The position numbers were made by a program, and so were the translations under genes. Shown one piece after another: positions 9,728 through 16,311 of a DNA stretch of 16,311 bases. Within the stretch, counting starts at the first letter, position 1. Every line of letters starts with the position of its first letter. Source of the stretch: Actinomycetota bacterium. Lineage in GTDB: Bacteria > Actinomycetota > Thermoleophilia > Gaiellales > Gaiellaceae. Under the pieces are notes generated by a model. It was not told where the DNA came from. It saw only the letters and a program-made list of their open reading frames with translations, and searched no databases. The stretch lies in contig PLDP01000038.1 in assembly GCA_003136795.1 (NCBI GenBank), positions 1 to 16,311 on the forward strand, in the 5' to 3' direction.

Positions 9728-10275
9728 GGTGCGCGGTCGAGGTAGCGCCGCTGCGCGCGGAGCCGGACGACGCGGCCGAGCAGGTGACGCAGGCGCTGCG
9801 CGGCGAGCCGTTGCACGTGGAGGAGCGGCGGGATGGCTGGGCGCGGGTGCGCACCGCCTACGACTATCCGGGCTGGCTTCGCGACGAGGTGCTCGAGGAG
9901 GGCGCGGGCGAGCTCCCGGCGGAGGCGGCGGGCTCGCCGCTCGACGTCGCCCGCTCCTACCTGGGCGCGCCGTATCTCTGGGGCGGCCTGACCGAACGCG
10001 GCATCGACTGTTCGGGACTCGTCCATATGGCGTATCGCCGGCTCGGGAGGCTCGTCCCGCGGGACGCGGCCGAGCAGGAGGGCGCGGCGACCGAGGTGGC
10101 GGAGCTCGAGCCGGGCGACCTCGTCACCTACGGTGAGCCGGCCGACCACATCGCGTTTTGGCTCGGCGAGGGCCGGATTCTCCACTCGACGGGCCGTGAG
10201 GACGGGATCGGCGTCGTCGAGGAGCCCGAACCGCAGGACCTGCGCGCGCGGCGTCACAAGCTGATTCGGCTCTAA
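9724..10275 (+). CDS. SH3-like plus NlpC/P60 cysteine peptidase
   Basis: Predicted gamma-D-glutamyl-diamino-acid endopeptidase cutting cell-wall peptide stems (183 aa). Residues 1-60 resemble a bacterial SH3 domain (LHVEERRDGWARVRTAYDYPGWL). Residues 72-183 are NlpC/P60, with catalytic Cys96 in GIDCSGLVH, His142 in DHIAFWLG and a third polar residue, probably His154, in ILHST. The start is GTG at 9724, which overlaps the acetyltransferase stop as GTGA; a longer reading upstream only re-reads that gene in another frame. No signal peptide or membrane helix is visible, so it may act in the cytoplasm like YkfC-type recycling enzymes, which also pair SH3 and NlpC/P60 domains. The family call is secure; the role is inferred from context. 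Confidence 0.9.
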   Translation: MRCAVEVAPLRAEPDDAAEQVTQALRGEPLHVEERRDGWARVRTAYDYPGWLRDEVLEEGAGELPAEAAGSPLDVARSYLGAPYLWGGLTERGIDCSGLVHMAYRRLGRLVPRDAAEQEGAATEVAELEPGDLVTYGEPADHIAFWLGEGRILHSTGREDGIGVVEEPEPQDLRARRHKLIRL

Positions 10276-10360
10276 CTCGGCCTTCCAAGCGGCGCCGGCG
10301 TCACTCTTTTGGGTGGATTCATCCTAAAGCTGGTGTTAACGAGGGCCGATAGCCCACTCG

Positions 10361-10690
10361 ATGGACGCTGCACAGCGGAACGAGATCCTGACCCGGTATC
10401 GGGAGCATTCGGCTCGGTTCGAGTCGGTCGCCGCGCGCCGGGACGCCTCGGTCGCGGAGGTCATCCCCTTCCAGCCGCCCTTGCAGGAGCTGGAGCAGGA
10501 GCCGACCGCCCGCGAGATCGAGGTGCTGCAACTGATCTCGGACGGCCTCGTGAACCGCGAGATCGGCGTGCGGCTCTTCCTCTCCGAGGAGACGGTGAAG
10601 AGCCACGTTCGTCACCTGCTTGCCAAGCTGCAGGCCCGTAGCCGGGCCCATGCGGTCGCCGTCGGCTTTCGCCGCAGCTTGATCAACTAG
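10361..10690 (+). CDS. Small LuxR-type HTH DNA-binding protein
   Basis: Transcription factor of 109 aa consisting of an N-terminal helical stretch of about 45 residues (RNEILTRYREHSARFESVAARR) and a C-terminal LuxR/GerE helix-turn-helix (TAREIEVLQLISDG, NREIGVRLFLSEETVKSHVRHLLAKLQARSRAHAVAVG). There is no receiver or ligand-binding domain, so it is a stand-alone regulator or is controlled by a partner or by its own synthesis. ATG at 10361 fits the domain. The nearest purine-rich site, GAGGG at 10341, is rather far (15 bases). It follows the peptidase gene by 85 bp and likely has its own promoter. Target genes are unknown. Confidence 0.9.
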   Translation: MDAAQRNEILTRYREHSARFESVAARRDASVAEVIPFQPPLQELEQEPTAREIEVLQLISDGLVNREIGVRLFLSEETVKSHVRHLLAKLQARSRAHAVAVGFRRSLIN

Positions 10691-10695
10691 CGGGC

Positions 10696-10723
10696 AAAAG
10701 GAAGGCCGCCCTGTGGACGGCCT
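10696..10723 (-). terminator. Weak hairpin, best oriented as a minus-strand terminator
   Basis: AGGCCG (10703-10708) pairs with CGGCCT (10718-10723) across a 9-base loop. On the minus strand the stem is followed by TCCTTTTG, giving a modest U-tract; on the plus strand nothing similar follows. It lies between the plus-strand LuxR gene and the minus-strand tiny ORF and could serve both. The loop also contains a DnaA-box-like sequence. Confidence 0.35.
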
Positions 10724-10766
10724 GCCGAAAAAGGTGCCTTGCGAGTTTTCCACCGCCTGTGGACAA
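10712..10766. promoter_or_regulatory. Cluster of DnaA-box-like 9-mers
   Basis: Three sites match or nearly match the actinobacterial DnaA box TTGTCCACA. TGTGGACAA at 10758-10766 is its exact reverse complement. TTTTCCACC at 10746-10754 is an inverted neighbour four bases away, with one mismatch to TTWTNCACA. TGTGGACGG at 10712-10720 carries two changes. CCTGTGGAC occurs twice, 46 bp apart. dnaA and dnaN are not nearby, so this is more likely a DnaA-responsive control or titration site than an origin, if real. Confidence 0.45.
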
Positions 10767-10823
10767 GACCCCCGAAGGGGTGAGGCCACTTAGTGTCGAA
10801 CCCAGTTAACTACGCGAGCCTTG

Positions 10824-10886
10824 TTACCAGCAGGAGGAGCCGCCGGCGATGGCGGCCTTCCGGAACATGTTGGCGATCTTGGTCAT
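10824..10886 (-). CDS. Putative 20-residue peptide ending GGSSCW
   Basis: Tiny ORF with ATG at 10884-10886 and TAA at 10824-10826. It is preceded by GGGGGA five bases upstream. It begins MTKIANMFRK and ends GGSSCW. All 19 codons after the start end in G or C, as in the real genes around it. The composition is a short cationic amphipathic helix-like segment, then a double glycine, then Ser-Ser-Cys-Trp. This resembles a leader with a GG cleavage site and a tiny core, as in exported signal or modified peptides, but no processing enzyme or exporter is visible nearby. It is antisense to the plus-strand leader ORF at 10849-10923, so at most one may be functional. I do not recognise the family. Confidence 0.4.
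   Translation of the reverse strand: MTKIANMFRKAAIAGGSSCW
10832..10839 (+). promoter_or_regulatory. Near-perfect Shine-Dalgarno before the leader ORF
   Basis: AGGAGGAG at 10832-10839 stands nine bases before ATG 10849, one of the strongest ribosome-binding sequences in the window. The same bases on the minus strand are the Ser-Ser-Cys codons of the peptide ORF, so the match may be a by-product of that coding sequence. Confidence 0.35.
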
Positions 10887-10923
10887 TTCTATCCCCCGTA
10901 ATTGGTTAGGACTGACGGCATGA
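10849..10923 (+). CDS. Putative 24-residue leader peptide coupled to the HD-GYP gene
   Basis: Small ORF beginning MAAFRNMLAILVIS and ending WLGLTA. It starts at ATG 10849 with AGGAGGAG nine bases upstream. Its TGA overlaps the ATG of the HD-GYP gene as ATGA (10920-10923), the arrangement used for translational coupling. The peptide is hydrophobic in the middle. Codon use in the last ten codons is A/T-ending far more often than in the neighbours, which argues against selection on its sequence. It may serve only to deliver ribosomes to the HD-GYP gene, or may be chance opposite the minus-strand ORF. Confidence 0.35.
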   Translation: MAAFRNMLAILVISIPRNWLGLTA

Positions 10924-12344
10924 CGAACCATATAACCCTTTTGGGGGATGCGCAACTCTTTCGCCGGATTCGGCTTGTCTTTGCGGATGTGAGCCGCCCG
11001 GTCGCCATCTACGTGGCCGTGGCCGGCTTCGTGTCTACAGGCCTAGCGGCCGCGCTTGCCGTCGGTGGCGTCAGGCTCGGGCCTGTTGCAGCTGTGGTGC
11101 CGCTCGCTATCGTCGCGGCGGTCACGGAGTGGCGCGGACGGATCGACCTCCGTGTCCCTCGCGCAGATCTGTGGGTATCGATCTCGCTGTTCCCGTCGGT
11201 CTTCGCGGCAGTTCTCTTCGGCCCTCTCGCCGGGATGGCCGTCTTTGGCGCCTCAGCTGTCGGCTGCAGCATGCCGATTGCGGGGCGCATTACGTATCTG
11301 TTCAGTCGCTCCGTGGTTGGGGCTGCGGCGGGTGCGGCCGCCATGGGCGTGTTCGCATTGCTCCCGTCCGGCCCGGGCGAAGTCCTCGTCGCGGCCACCC
11401 TTGCCGCGACGGTCGCCGAGGTCGCCGACACCGCGCTCACATCGACCGTGTTCTTGCTCCGCGGACTCGGGCGCTGGTCCGAGGCGGTCCGCGGCCTGCT
11501 CCCCGTCGTCGTGGCCTCGGTGCCCTTCTACGGCCCAGTCGTCGCCGTGCTCGTGCTCGCCTACCGCGACGTCTCGCCCTGGACGCTGCCACTCTTCTTC
11601 GTGCCGGCGCTCGCGGCGCAGCGCTGGTTCCTCATGTACCAGGCGCAGAGTCGTCTCGCTGCGGACCTGGGCGAGGCCAACGCGCAGCTTAAGGCTGCGA
11701 ACCTTTCCTTCGCAAAAGGCCTGATTGCGACGCTCGACGCCCGGGATCAATACACCGCTGGCCACTCAGCAGCTGTTGCTATCTACGCCCGCGACATCGC
11801 AGAGCGGATGCAGCTCGGCGAAGACCAAGCAGCGCTCGCGCACCTCTGCGGCTTGGTCCACGACATCGGAAAGATCGGCCTGCCGGCCGGTCTCCTCGAG
11901 AAGCCCGGTGCGCTCACCCTCGATGAGCGGCGCGAAATGCAGCGTCACGCCGAAATCGGCGCGCGCATCCTGGCGAACGTCGACAGCTATGCCGAGATCG
12001 CCGCGATCGTCCGCCATCATCATGAGCGGGTCGATGGGCAGGGATACCCGGACGGGTTCTCGGAGGAGCAGATCCCGGCGCTCTCGCGGATCATCGCGGT
12101 CGCAGACGCCTACAATGCGATGACCTCTGACCGCCCTTATCGCGACGCAATGCCCAGCCGGGTGGCGCGCCTCCGCCTTGCGCAAGCTGTCGAGTCACAG
12201 TTCGACACGGCCGTGGTGGCTGCCTTTGAGGCGATCCTCGCCGGCGCAAATGAGGACTACCGCAGCGGTCGCGGGGCGGAGTTCCAGCTGCTGCCCGCAA
12301 GCCTCAGCGAGGTACCGCAGCTCGAAGTCTCCGTCTCGGCCTAA
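10920..12344 (+). CDS. Membrane-anchored HD-GYP phosphodiesterase-type protein
   Basis: Predicted cyclic-di-GMP phosphodiesterase or related HD hydrolase (474 aa). Residues about 28-240 contain six to seven hydrophobic helices, a membrane sensor region of unrecognised family. A short coiled linker ([17 protein letters not shown]) follows. The HD-GYP domain spans about residues 265-440: [12 protein letters not shown], the metal-binding HDIGKIGLP (His314-Asp315), [16 protein letters not shown] with the GYP motif at 375-377, and [13 protein letters not shown]. All hallmark residues are present, so activity is expected. ATG at 10920 is preferred, with AGGA eight bases upstream; a TTG at 10902 would add six residues. 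Its stop overlaps by 4 bp the stop of the convergent LAL regulator gene. Confidence 0.93.
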   Translation: MTNHITLLGDAQLFRRIRLVFADVSRPVAIYVAVAGFVSTGLAAALAVGGVRLGPVAAVVPLAIVAAVTEWRGRIDLRVPRADLWVSISLFPSVFAAVLFGPLAGMAVFGASAVGCSMPIAGRITYLFSRSVVGAAAGAAAMGVFALLPSGPGEVLVAATLAATVAEVADTALTSTVFLLRGLGRWSEAVRGLLPVVVASVPFYGPVVAVLVLAYRDVSPWTLPLFFVPALAAQRWFLMYQAQSRLAADLGEANAQLKAANLSFAKGLIATLDARDQYTAGHSAAVAIYARDIAERMQLGEDQAALAHLCGLVHDIGKIGLPAGLLEKPGALTLDERREMQRHAEIGARILANVDSYAEIAAIVRHHHERVDGQGYPDGFSEEQIPALSRIIAVADAYNAMTSDRPYRDAMPSRVARLRLAQAVESQFDTAVVAAFEAILAGANEDYRSGRGAEFQLLPASLSEVPQLEVSVSA

Positions 12345-14863
12345 GCCGAGAACAAATCGAACCGGGCCACGGCTTCGGCTCGTGTGCGGACGCCGAGCTT
12401 CTCGAGGATGTGTCGGACATGAACTTTGGTCGTCGACTCGGAGATCACCAACGCGTTCGCGATCTCGCGATTCCGGAACCCCCGGGCCATCAGACCGAGC
12501 ACCTCCCGCTCGCGTGGTGAGAGCAATTCGTCGGGGGATCGAGGGGAGCGCGAGCGGATGCCGGCACGGCGCGCAAGGGCGAAGTCGTTCGACCGTTCGT
12601 ACAAGCGCTCGAGTGTCGGTCGCAGGCTCGGCAGCCTGCCGGCCAGATCGCTGAGCGGCGGTGAGCAACGGAGCGCGGTCAGAACCGGGTCCCATGTCCC
12701 CAAGCGGCTGGCGCAGGCAAAGAGCGCCTCGCATTCGCTTTCGCGGTCCGCGCCCTCGGCGCTGACCGCGCGGGATGCGGCCGCGAGGACTTTCACCTCG
12801 ACTGCAGTACTCCGTTGAACCGCCGCAGCTGCCATTGCTGCTGCCTGCTTCGCATTTCCGGCGGCCGCATACGTCAATGCTCGGATCGCAAGGTACTCCG
12901 CGTGCAGCGAAGGGATCGTCACCTCCGTCGCCGGCAGCTGCACGAGCTCGAGCGCCCGGTCGAGCTCCCCCGTCTGGAGAGCCATTCGGGCCCGCAGGAT
13001 TCTCGCATTGAGCACGTGATACCCGAGCGGACGATGGCGGCTCGCGTCCTCCACGAGCTGGAGGCAACGCTCCGCCGCCCCGAAACGCCGGAGTCCCATA
13101 TGGATGAACGCCAGATTCCAATCGCTGTGCGGTCGTGCGAACTCGAGGTCGAAGGCATCGACATCCGCCTTCGCCTGATAGGCGAGCTCAAGGGCCTCGC
13201 GATACTCGCTCATCAGCGCCAAGGCGTAAGCGAGCGTGAATGTAAGAGAGCTTCGTGCGCGAGGATCTTCGACGAGCGTCAATGCGTGGACTGACTCTTC
13301 AACTCTCAACGGGGCAGCCAGTCCTTCGCCAAAACGCCGACGAACGATTTCTACCGTCCCGTAACGGACGAGATCGAGAGCGGACGCATGGCGCCGACGC
13401 GCCAACCTCGCCAGAACGGCCCCTGCATCTCCGACCTCGCCTTGGATCGAGGCGAGGGCCCAGCCGTAGAGGGCTCCCGCCTCGTCCTGGTCGTCGCTTG
13501 CCGTTTCGTGGGCTGCACGATAGGCGGATTCGGCAGTCACGAGGTCGGCCTGTGAGAACGCGCTGAGTCCGACGATCGCGGCTGCCCGCGACGCGAGCGC
13601 GTGTCCCGCTGGCAGGCGCGCTCGCACCCGACTCGCCAGGTCGACCGCGAGTGGGTGAGCACCGTCGCGACTCGCGACCTCGGCATCGACCAGGTCGATG
13701 ATGACCGGGAACGCTGAAGGCGGGAACAAACTCCGAGCGCTAGCGGCGAAGGTCGAGAGCGTCTCGACATGCCCGGAGCGGACGAGCGGCTTATACGCCG
13801 CTTCCAGGACCGGCTCGACGAGGTCTTTGAGCCCGAATCGAAGGACGAGCTCGAAGGTCCGATCCCAGCGTTGCCGCTCGAGGCACAACAGCACGGCGTT
13901 GTGGACCAGCGTCTGCGCAGAAGGATCCTCGGACAGCTTCTGCAGAAGAAAGTCCCGAACCAAAGGGTGGAGATCCATGACCTGGTCCGCGGACAGGAAT
14001 CCGACTTCGCGCGCCTGCTCGATCACCTTGTCCCCGTCGTCGCCGAGCAGCGTCGACGTCGCATCTTGTGTCAGTTCTGGGGCTAGGGCCATGCGAAGGA
14101 GCTGTTGCCGGAGCGTTTCCGGCACCGACTGGTACAGCTCTTCGGCGATGAAGGCGTAGAGCTCGGCGGGCATCGCGCCGCCCGGCAGGCGGAGCCCGCC
14201 GGTGCCGACCGCGAGGGCGAGCACGGCGGGCCAGCCCTCAGCCTGGCTCACGAGGGTGCCGAGATCGGGCCTGTGGCCGAGCACGAGCTTCGACTCGTCC
14301 GCGTCCATTGCCATGTCCTCTCGACTGATCTGTTCGATCTCGCGATAAAGAACGCGTCGCTGTGTGGCCCAGGCCGGGCGCACCCGGGAGGCGATCAGGA
14401 GGCGCGCGGTCGAGCGTTCTTCGATCAGGGAGATCAGCTCGTCCAGCTCAGGCGATTCGCTGACTTCGTGGTAGTCGTCGAAGATGACCCACTGCACTCG
14501 TGCCGCATCGAGCTGCTCGGCGAGTGCGGACCCGATGTCTCGGGCTGCACGCTGGGGGTTGCTCCGCGCACGCAGGTACTCGCCGATAAATCGGGACGCA
14601 TTGCCTCCGAGGTTGTCGATTCCGGCAGCGACGTCCTCCGCGAAGCGCGCCACGTCTCGATGCGCCGGCGTCAACGTCACCCAGATCGCGCCGTTGAGGC
14701 TCTTCGCCCACTGGCGCGCGAGCGTCGTCTTTCCGTAGCCGGCCGGGGCGAGGAGCAGGATCACACGCGCCTCGCACTCGTCGAGCATCTTGATCAGCCG
14801 CGGCCGCTCGATGATGCGACGTTCGCGGCGGATCCGCCTCGATTGTTCCGTGCTTGCGGTCAT
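12341..14863 (-). CDS. Large ATP-binding LuxR-family regulator (MalT/LAL type)
   Basis: Signal-transduction ATPase transcription factor of 840 aa. The start is ATG at 14863; a longer reading to 15115 would add low-complexity arginine/proline sequence running through a hairpin and the upstream gene. The N-terminal STAND-type NTPase has Walker [11 protein letters not shown] at residues 39-47 region and Walker [14 protein letters not shown] winged-helix part follows, then a long alpha-helical, TPR-like region (about 390-770) rich in alanine, likely for inducer or partner sensing. The C-terminal LuxR helix-turn-helix ([42 protein letters not shown]) binds DNA. Length and layout match MalT/LAL regulators. 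Inducer and targets are unknown; the adjacent HD-GYP gene is convergent and has no obvious shared promoter. Confidence 0.92.
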   Translation of the reverse strand: MTASTEQSRRIRRERRIIERPRLIKMLDECEARVILLLAPAGYGKTTLARQWAKSLNGAIWVTLTPAHRDVARFAEDVAAGIDNLGGNASRFIGEYLRARSNPQRAARDIGSALAEQLDAARVQWVIFDDYHEVSESPELDELISLIEERSTARLLIASRVRPAWATQRRVLYREIEQISREDMAMDADESKLVLGHRPDLGTLVSQAEGWPAVLALAVGTGGLRLPGGAMPAELYAFIAEELYQSVPETLRQQLLRMALAPELTQDATSTLLGDDGDKVIEQAREVGFLSADQVMDLHPLVRDFLLQKLSEDPSAQTLVHNAVLLCLERQRWDRTFELVLRFGLKDLVEPVLEAAYKPLVRSGHVETLSTFAASARSLFPPSAFPVIIDLVDAEVASRDGAHPLAVDLASRVRARLPAGHALASRAAAIVGLSAFSQADLVTAESAYRAAHETASDDQDEAGALYGWALASIQGEVGDAGAVLARLARRRHASALDLVRYGTVEIVRRRFGEGLAAPLRVEESVHALTLVEDPRARSSLTFTLAYALALMSEYREALELAYQAKADVDAFDLEFARPHSDWNLAFIHMGLRRFGAAERCLQLVEDASRHRPLGYHVLNARILRARMALQTGELDRALELVQLPATEVTIPSLHAEYLAIRALTYAAAGNAKQAAAMAAAAVQRSTAVEVKVLAAASRAVSAEGADRESECEALFACASRLGTWDPVLTALRCSPPLSDLAGRLPSLRPTLERLYERSNDFALARRAGIRSRSPRSPDELLSPREREVLGLMARGFRNREIANALVISESTTKVHVRHILEKLGVRTRAEAVARFDLFSA

Positions 14864-14906
14864 GCCTGCCTGCCCTCGTCCGGAGGCGTGCCGCTCGCCG
14901 CCTTGA

Positions 14907-14934
14907 ACGCTACGCCTCTCGTCGTCAGATGCAA
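14907..14934 (-). promoter_or_regulatory. Candidate promoter of the LAL regulator
   Basis: On the minus strand TTGCAT (14929-14934) and TAGCGT (14907-14912) are 16 bp apart, each matching 3/6 of the sigma-70 consensus. They lie between the hairpin at 14943-14976 and the ATG at 14863, the only place for a separate promoter. Weak evidence. Confidence 0.25.
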
Positions 14935-14942
14935 GGGGCCGC

Positions 14943-14976
14943 GGCGTCCGCGGCGGAGGGATTCGCCGCGGACGCC
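14943..14976 (-). terminator. 13-bp perfect GC-rich hairpin after the second small LuxR gene
   Basis: GGCGTCCGCGGCG (14943-14955), loop of 8, and CGCCGCGGACGCC (14964-14976) form a perfect 13-bp stem. It begins 9 bp past the small LuxR stop on the minus strand. There is no U-tract, as is common for actinobacterial terminators. It would separate that gene from the LAL regulator gene downstream. Confidence 0.65.
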
Positions 14977-14985
14977 TCTTCGCCG

Positions 14986-15246
14986 TCAGCCCCCGTTGTC
15001 GGCTCGCGCCGACTCCAGACGGTTTGCCAGCGGGTCTTCGCCCGTCAGCAAACGGAACGCGACCGGGATCTGCCGCCGCCGCGGAACGCCCAGCTTCTGC
15101 CGGAGCACATCGCAATGCGCCTTCGCCGTCCGCGGAGAGATGCCGAGCTCCAGCCCGACCTCGTCGTTCGACAGGCCCTGGGCGATCAGTTCGACGACCT
15201 GCCGTTGCCTGTTGGTGATGCCCGAAGAGTCTCGGAGTGCCTGCAT
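14986..15246 (-). CDS. Small LuxR-type HTH protein (86 aa)
   Basis: An 86-residue protein that is almost entirely a LuxR/GerE helix-turn-helix: [45 protein letters not shown], followed by a short tail. The recognition-helix region reads [16 protein letters not shown], where most LuxR proteins have a TVKxH form, so the fold is kept with an Ala at the usual Val position. No sensor domain is present. ATG at 15246 has no clear Shine-Dalgarno. The upstream 60 bp contain a tandem 9-bp repeat over a candidate -10 element, suggesting autoregulation or a dedicated operator. The downstream gene is the LAL regulator, beyond a strong hairpin. Confidence 0.88.
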   Translation of the reverse strand: MQALRDSSGITNRQRQVVELIAQGLSNDEVGLELGISPRTAKAHCDVLRQKLGVPRRRQIPVAFRLLTGEDPLANRLESARADNGG

Positions 15247-15271
15247 GCGAACGAGGCTAGGGCGCAGACGC

Positions 15272-15309
15272 CGGCCGAAGTATCGGCCGAAGGGTGTATC
15301 CGATGTCAG
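15272..15309 (-). promoter_or_regulatory. Tandem 9-bp repeat within a candidate promoter
   Basis: CGGCCGAAG occurs at 15272-15280 and again at 15284-15292, a 12-bp period, so close to one DNA turn. On the minus strand CTGACA (15304-15309) and GATACT (15279-15284) form a promoter-like pair with a 19-bp spacer. The repeats flank and overlap the -10, as an operator would. No database link; inference. Confidence 0.4.
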
Positions 15310-16311
15310 CTAAGCGCGAATCTGCGCGCGCCGGGCCACGAACGACGCGTCGTGGCCCCGCTCGTTCGCCTGCCGCACTTCGCTCTCGTCAAGCGCGCCG
15401 ATCCGCACCAGCAGCTCGAACTCGTCCCGCAGGTGCGTGCGCATCATCTCCGGTCCGTCCGTCGCGATCGTGAACGGCACGCCGTGCTCGACGAAGGTGC
15501 GGAACGTCGCGCGCACCTCGTCCTCGTTCGCGAGCGCCTTGGTGAGCAGGTTCGACGTGGGGCAGATCTCGAGCGTGATGTCCGCCCTGCGGATCGCCTC
15601 CATCAGCGCCGGGTCGCGGCGGGCGAGGATGCCGTGGCCCAGCCGGTCGGGCCGCAACGACTCGACCACCTCGCGGATCTCCTGCAGGCCATGGTCGCCG
15701 CCCTCCTCACCGACATGGATCGTCACGCCGAGGCCGGCGTCGCGCGCGAGCTCCACGTGCTCGCGGATCTGCGTGTAGTCGTAGCGCGCGCCATTCGGCC
15801 GCGGGCCTGCGATGTCGATGCCCACGATGCCGCGCGGCATGTACTTGATCGCCTTCTCGACGATCACCATGTTCTGCTCGGCGGTGAACGTGCGGTCCAT
15901 CATCAAGATCAACCCCGCGCGCACCTGCGGGTACTCGAGCGAGGCGATGTCGAGCCCGCGGATCGCCGCGAGGATGATGTGGTCGAGGTCGCGCTCGCCG
16001 CCGCGGTTGCGCTTCATCGGGTTGAACCGCAGCTCGAGCGTCGTGATGCGCTGCGAGCGGTAGGCGCCGCCGATCGCCGCGTGCACGCTCCGCTCGACCG
16101 CGAGCGGCGACGACTGGATCAGCTCCGTCAGGTGGTAGATCTGGTCGAGCGAATCGAGATCCGGCACGCCGCGCGGATCGGACACCGTCACGAGCCGCTC
16201 GAACTCCCAGTAGTCGCGTGTCGGTAGCGCGATCCCCTGTTCGTGCGCGAGGCTCCACAGGATGTCCGAGGCAACCGAGCCGCCGAGGTGGGTGTGCAGC
16301 TCGGCGAGGCC
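15310..16311 (-). CDS. Adenosine-deaminase-family amidohydrolase, 5'-truncated by window edge
   Basis: Zinc-dependent aminohydrolase that most likely deaminates a purine nucleoside or base-like substrate (333 residues visible; the start lies beyond 16311). The reading continues upstream of the GTG at 16191 through a real N-terminal segment with the metal-binding ELHTHLGGS (His-Thr-His codons 16288-16296). Later motifs are LELRFNP, GIDIAGP, the catalytic HVGEEGG, LGHGI and CPTSN. The final motif reads ATDGPEMM, where canonical adenosine deaminases have TDDP: the metal-binding Asp is kept but the second Asp, which contacts the purine ring, is Gly. So the family is secure but the substrate may not be adenosine. 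It is 63 bp upstream of the small LuxR gene in the same direction. Confidence 0.88.
   Translation of the reverse strand, partial: GLAELHTHLGGSVASDILWSLAHEQGIALPTRDYWEFERLVTVSDPRGVPDLDSLDQIYHLTELIQSSPLAVERSVHAAIGGAYRSQRITTLELRFNPMKRNRGGERDLDHIILAAIRGLDIASLEYPQVRAGLILMMDRTFTAEQNMVIVEKAIKYMPRGIVGIDIAGPRPNGARYDYTQIREHVELARDAGLGVTIHVGEEGGDHGLQEIREVVESLRPDRLGHGILARRDPALMEAIRRADITLEICPTSNLLTKALANEDEVRATFRTFVEHGVPFTIATDGPEMMRTHLRDEFELLVRIGALDESEVRQANERGHDASFVARRAQIRA

Noticed and set aside
10315..10324. GGATTCATCC as an operator upstream of the small LuxR gene
   Set aside because: Arms are only four bases and the match does not extend; it is likely by chance.
10712..10766. Replication origin
   Set aside because: Only three DnaA-like boxes, no AT-rich unwinding region, and no dnaA, dnaN, parAB or rpmH nearby.
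14864..15115. 84-residue N-terminal extension of the LAL regulator
   Set aside because: It passes through the 13-bp hairpin and overlaps the small LuxR gene. The residues are low complexity, and the MTASTEQ start fits the family N-terminus.
14854..16227. 457-codon plus-strand open frame opposite the deaminase and small LuxR genes
   Set aside because: Antisense shadow rich in Arg/Asp/His/Val; the minus-strand genes have full family motifs.

Overview
The window is a high-GC bacterial chromosome segment with very strong G/C preference at third codon positions, frequent GTG and TTG starts, many 4-base start/stop overlaps and GC-rich hairpins without clean U-tracts. Together with a topoisomerase I that ends in KYGPY-type repeats and a lysine-rich tail, a short sigma-70 protein, and several LuxR-type regulators, this points to an actinobacterium, most likely a Thermoleophilia-like lineage (Solirubrobacterales/Gaiellales). 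That placement is inference. No mobile element, tRNA, rRNA or CRISPR array was seen.

Left part (1-2960, + strand): the 3' part of topA, then a sigma-70 gene in the same reading frame. The sigma gene runs tail-to-tail into a long minus-strand operon. Middle (2975-9081, - strand): a complete dipeptide/oligopeptide (Dpp/Opp, family 5) ABC importer. In transcription order it is permease C, lipoprotein binding protein, permease B, ATPase D, ATPase F. Perfect GC-rich hairpins sit after the binding-protein gene and just before the first ATPase gene. Divergent from the operon (9131-10275, + strand) are a GNAT acetyltransferase and an overlapping SH3-NlpC/P60 cysteine peptidase gene without a visible signal peptide. 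This recalls systems that import and recycle cell-wall peptides.

Right part (10361-16311) is regulatory. It holds a small LuxR-type DNA-binding protein (+) and an intergenic region with a cluster of DnaA-box-like sites. The same region carries two tiny mutually antisense ORFs: a 20-codon minus-strand ORF ending GGSSCW, and a 24-codon plus-strand leader with a near-perfect Shine-Dalgarno. A membrane HD-GYP protein (+) follows, converging with a large MalT/LAL-type ATPase-LuxR regulator (-) with a 4-bp overlap of stop codons. Upstream of that are a second small LuxR protein (-) and the 3' part of an adenosine-deaminase-family gene (-) that runs off the window.

The least explained stretch is 10691-10920, and most of the worthwhile leads are there. 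Function calls for the large genes are secure at family level. Substrates, the peptide ORFs and the regulatory sites are inference.
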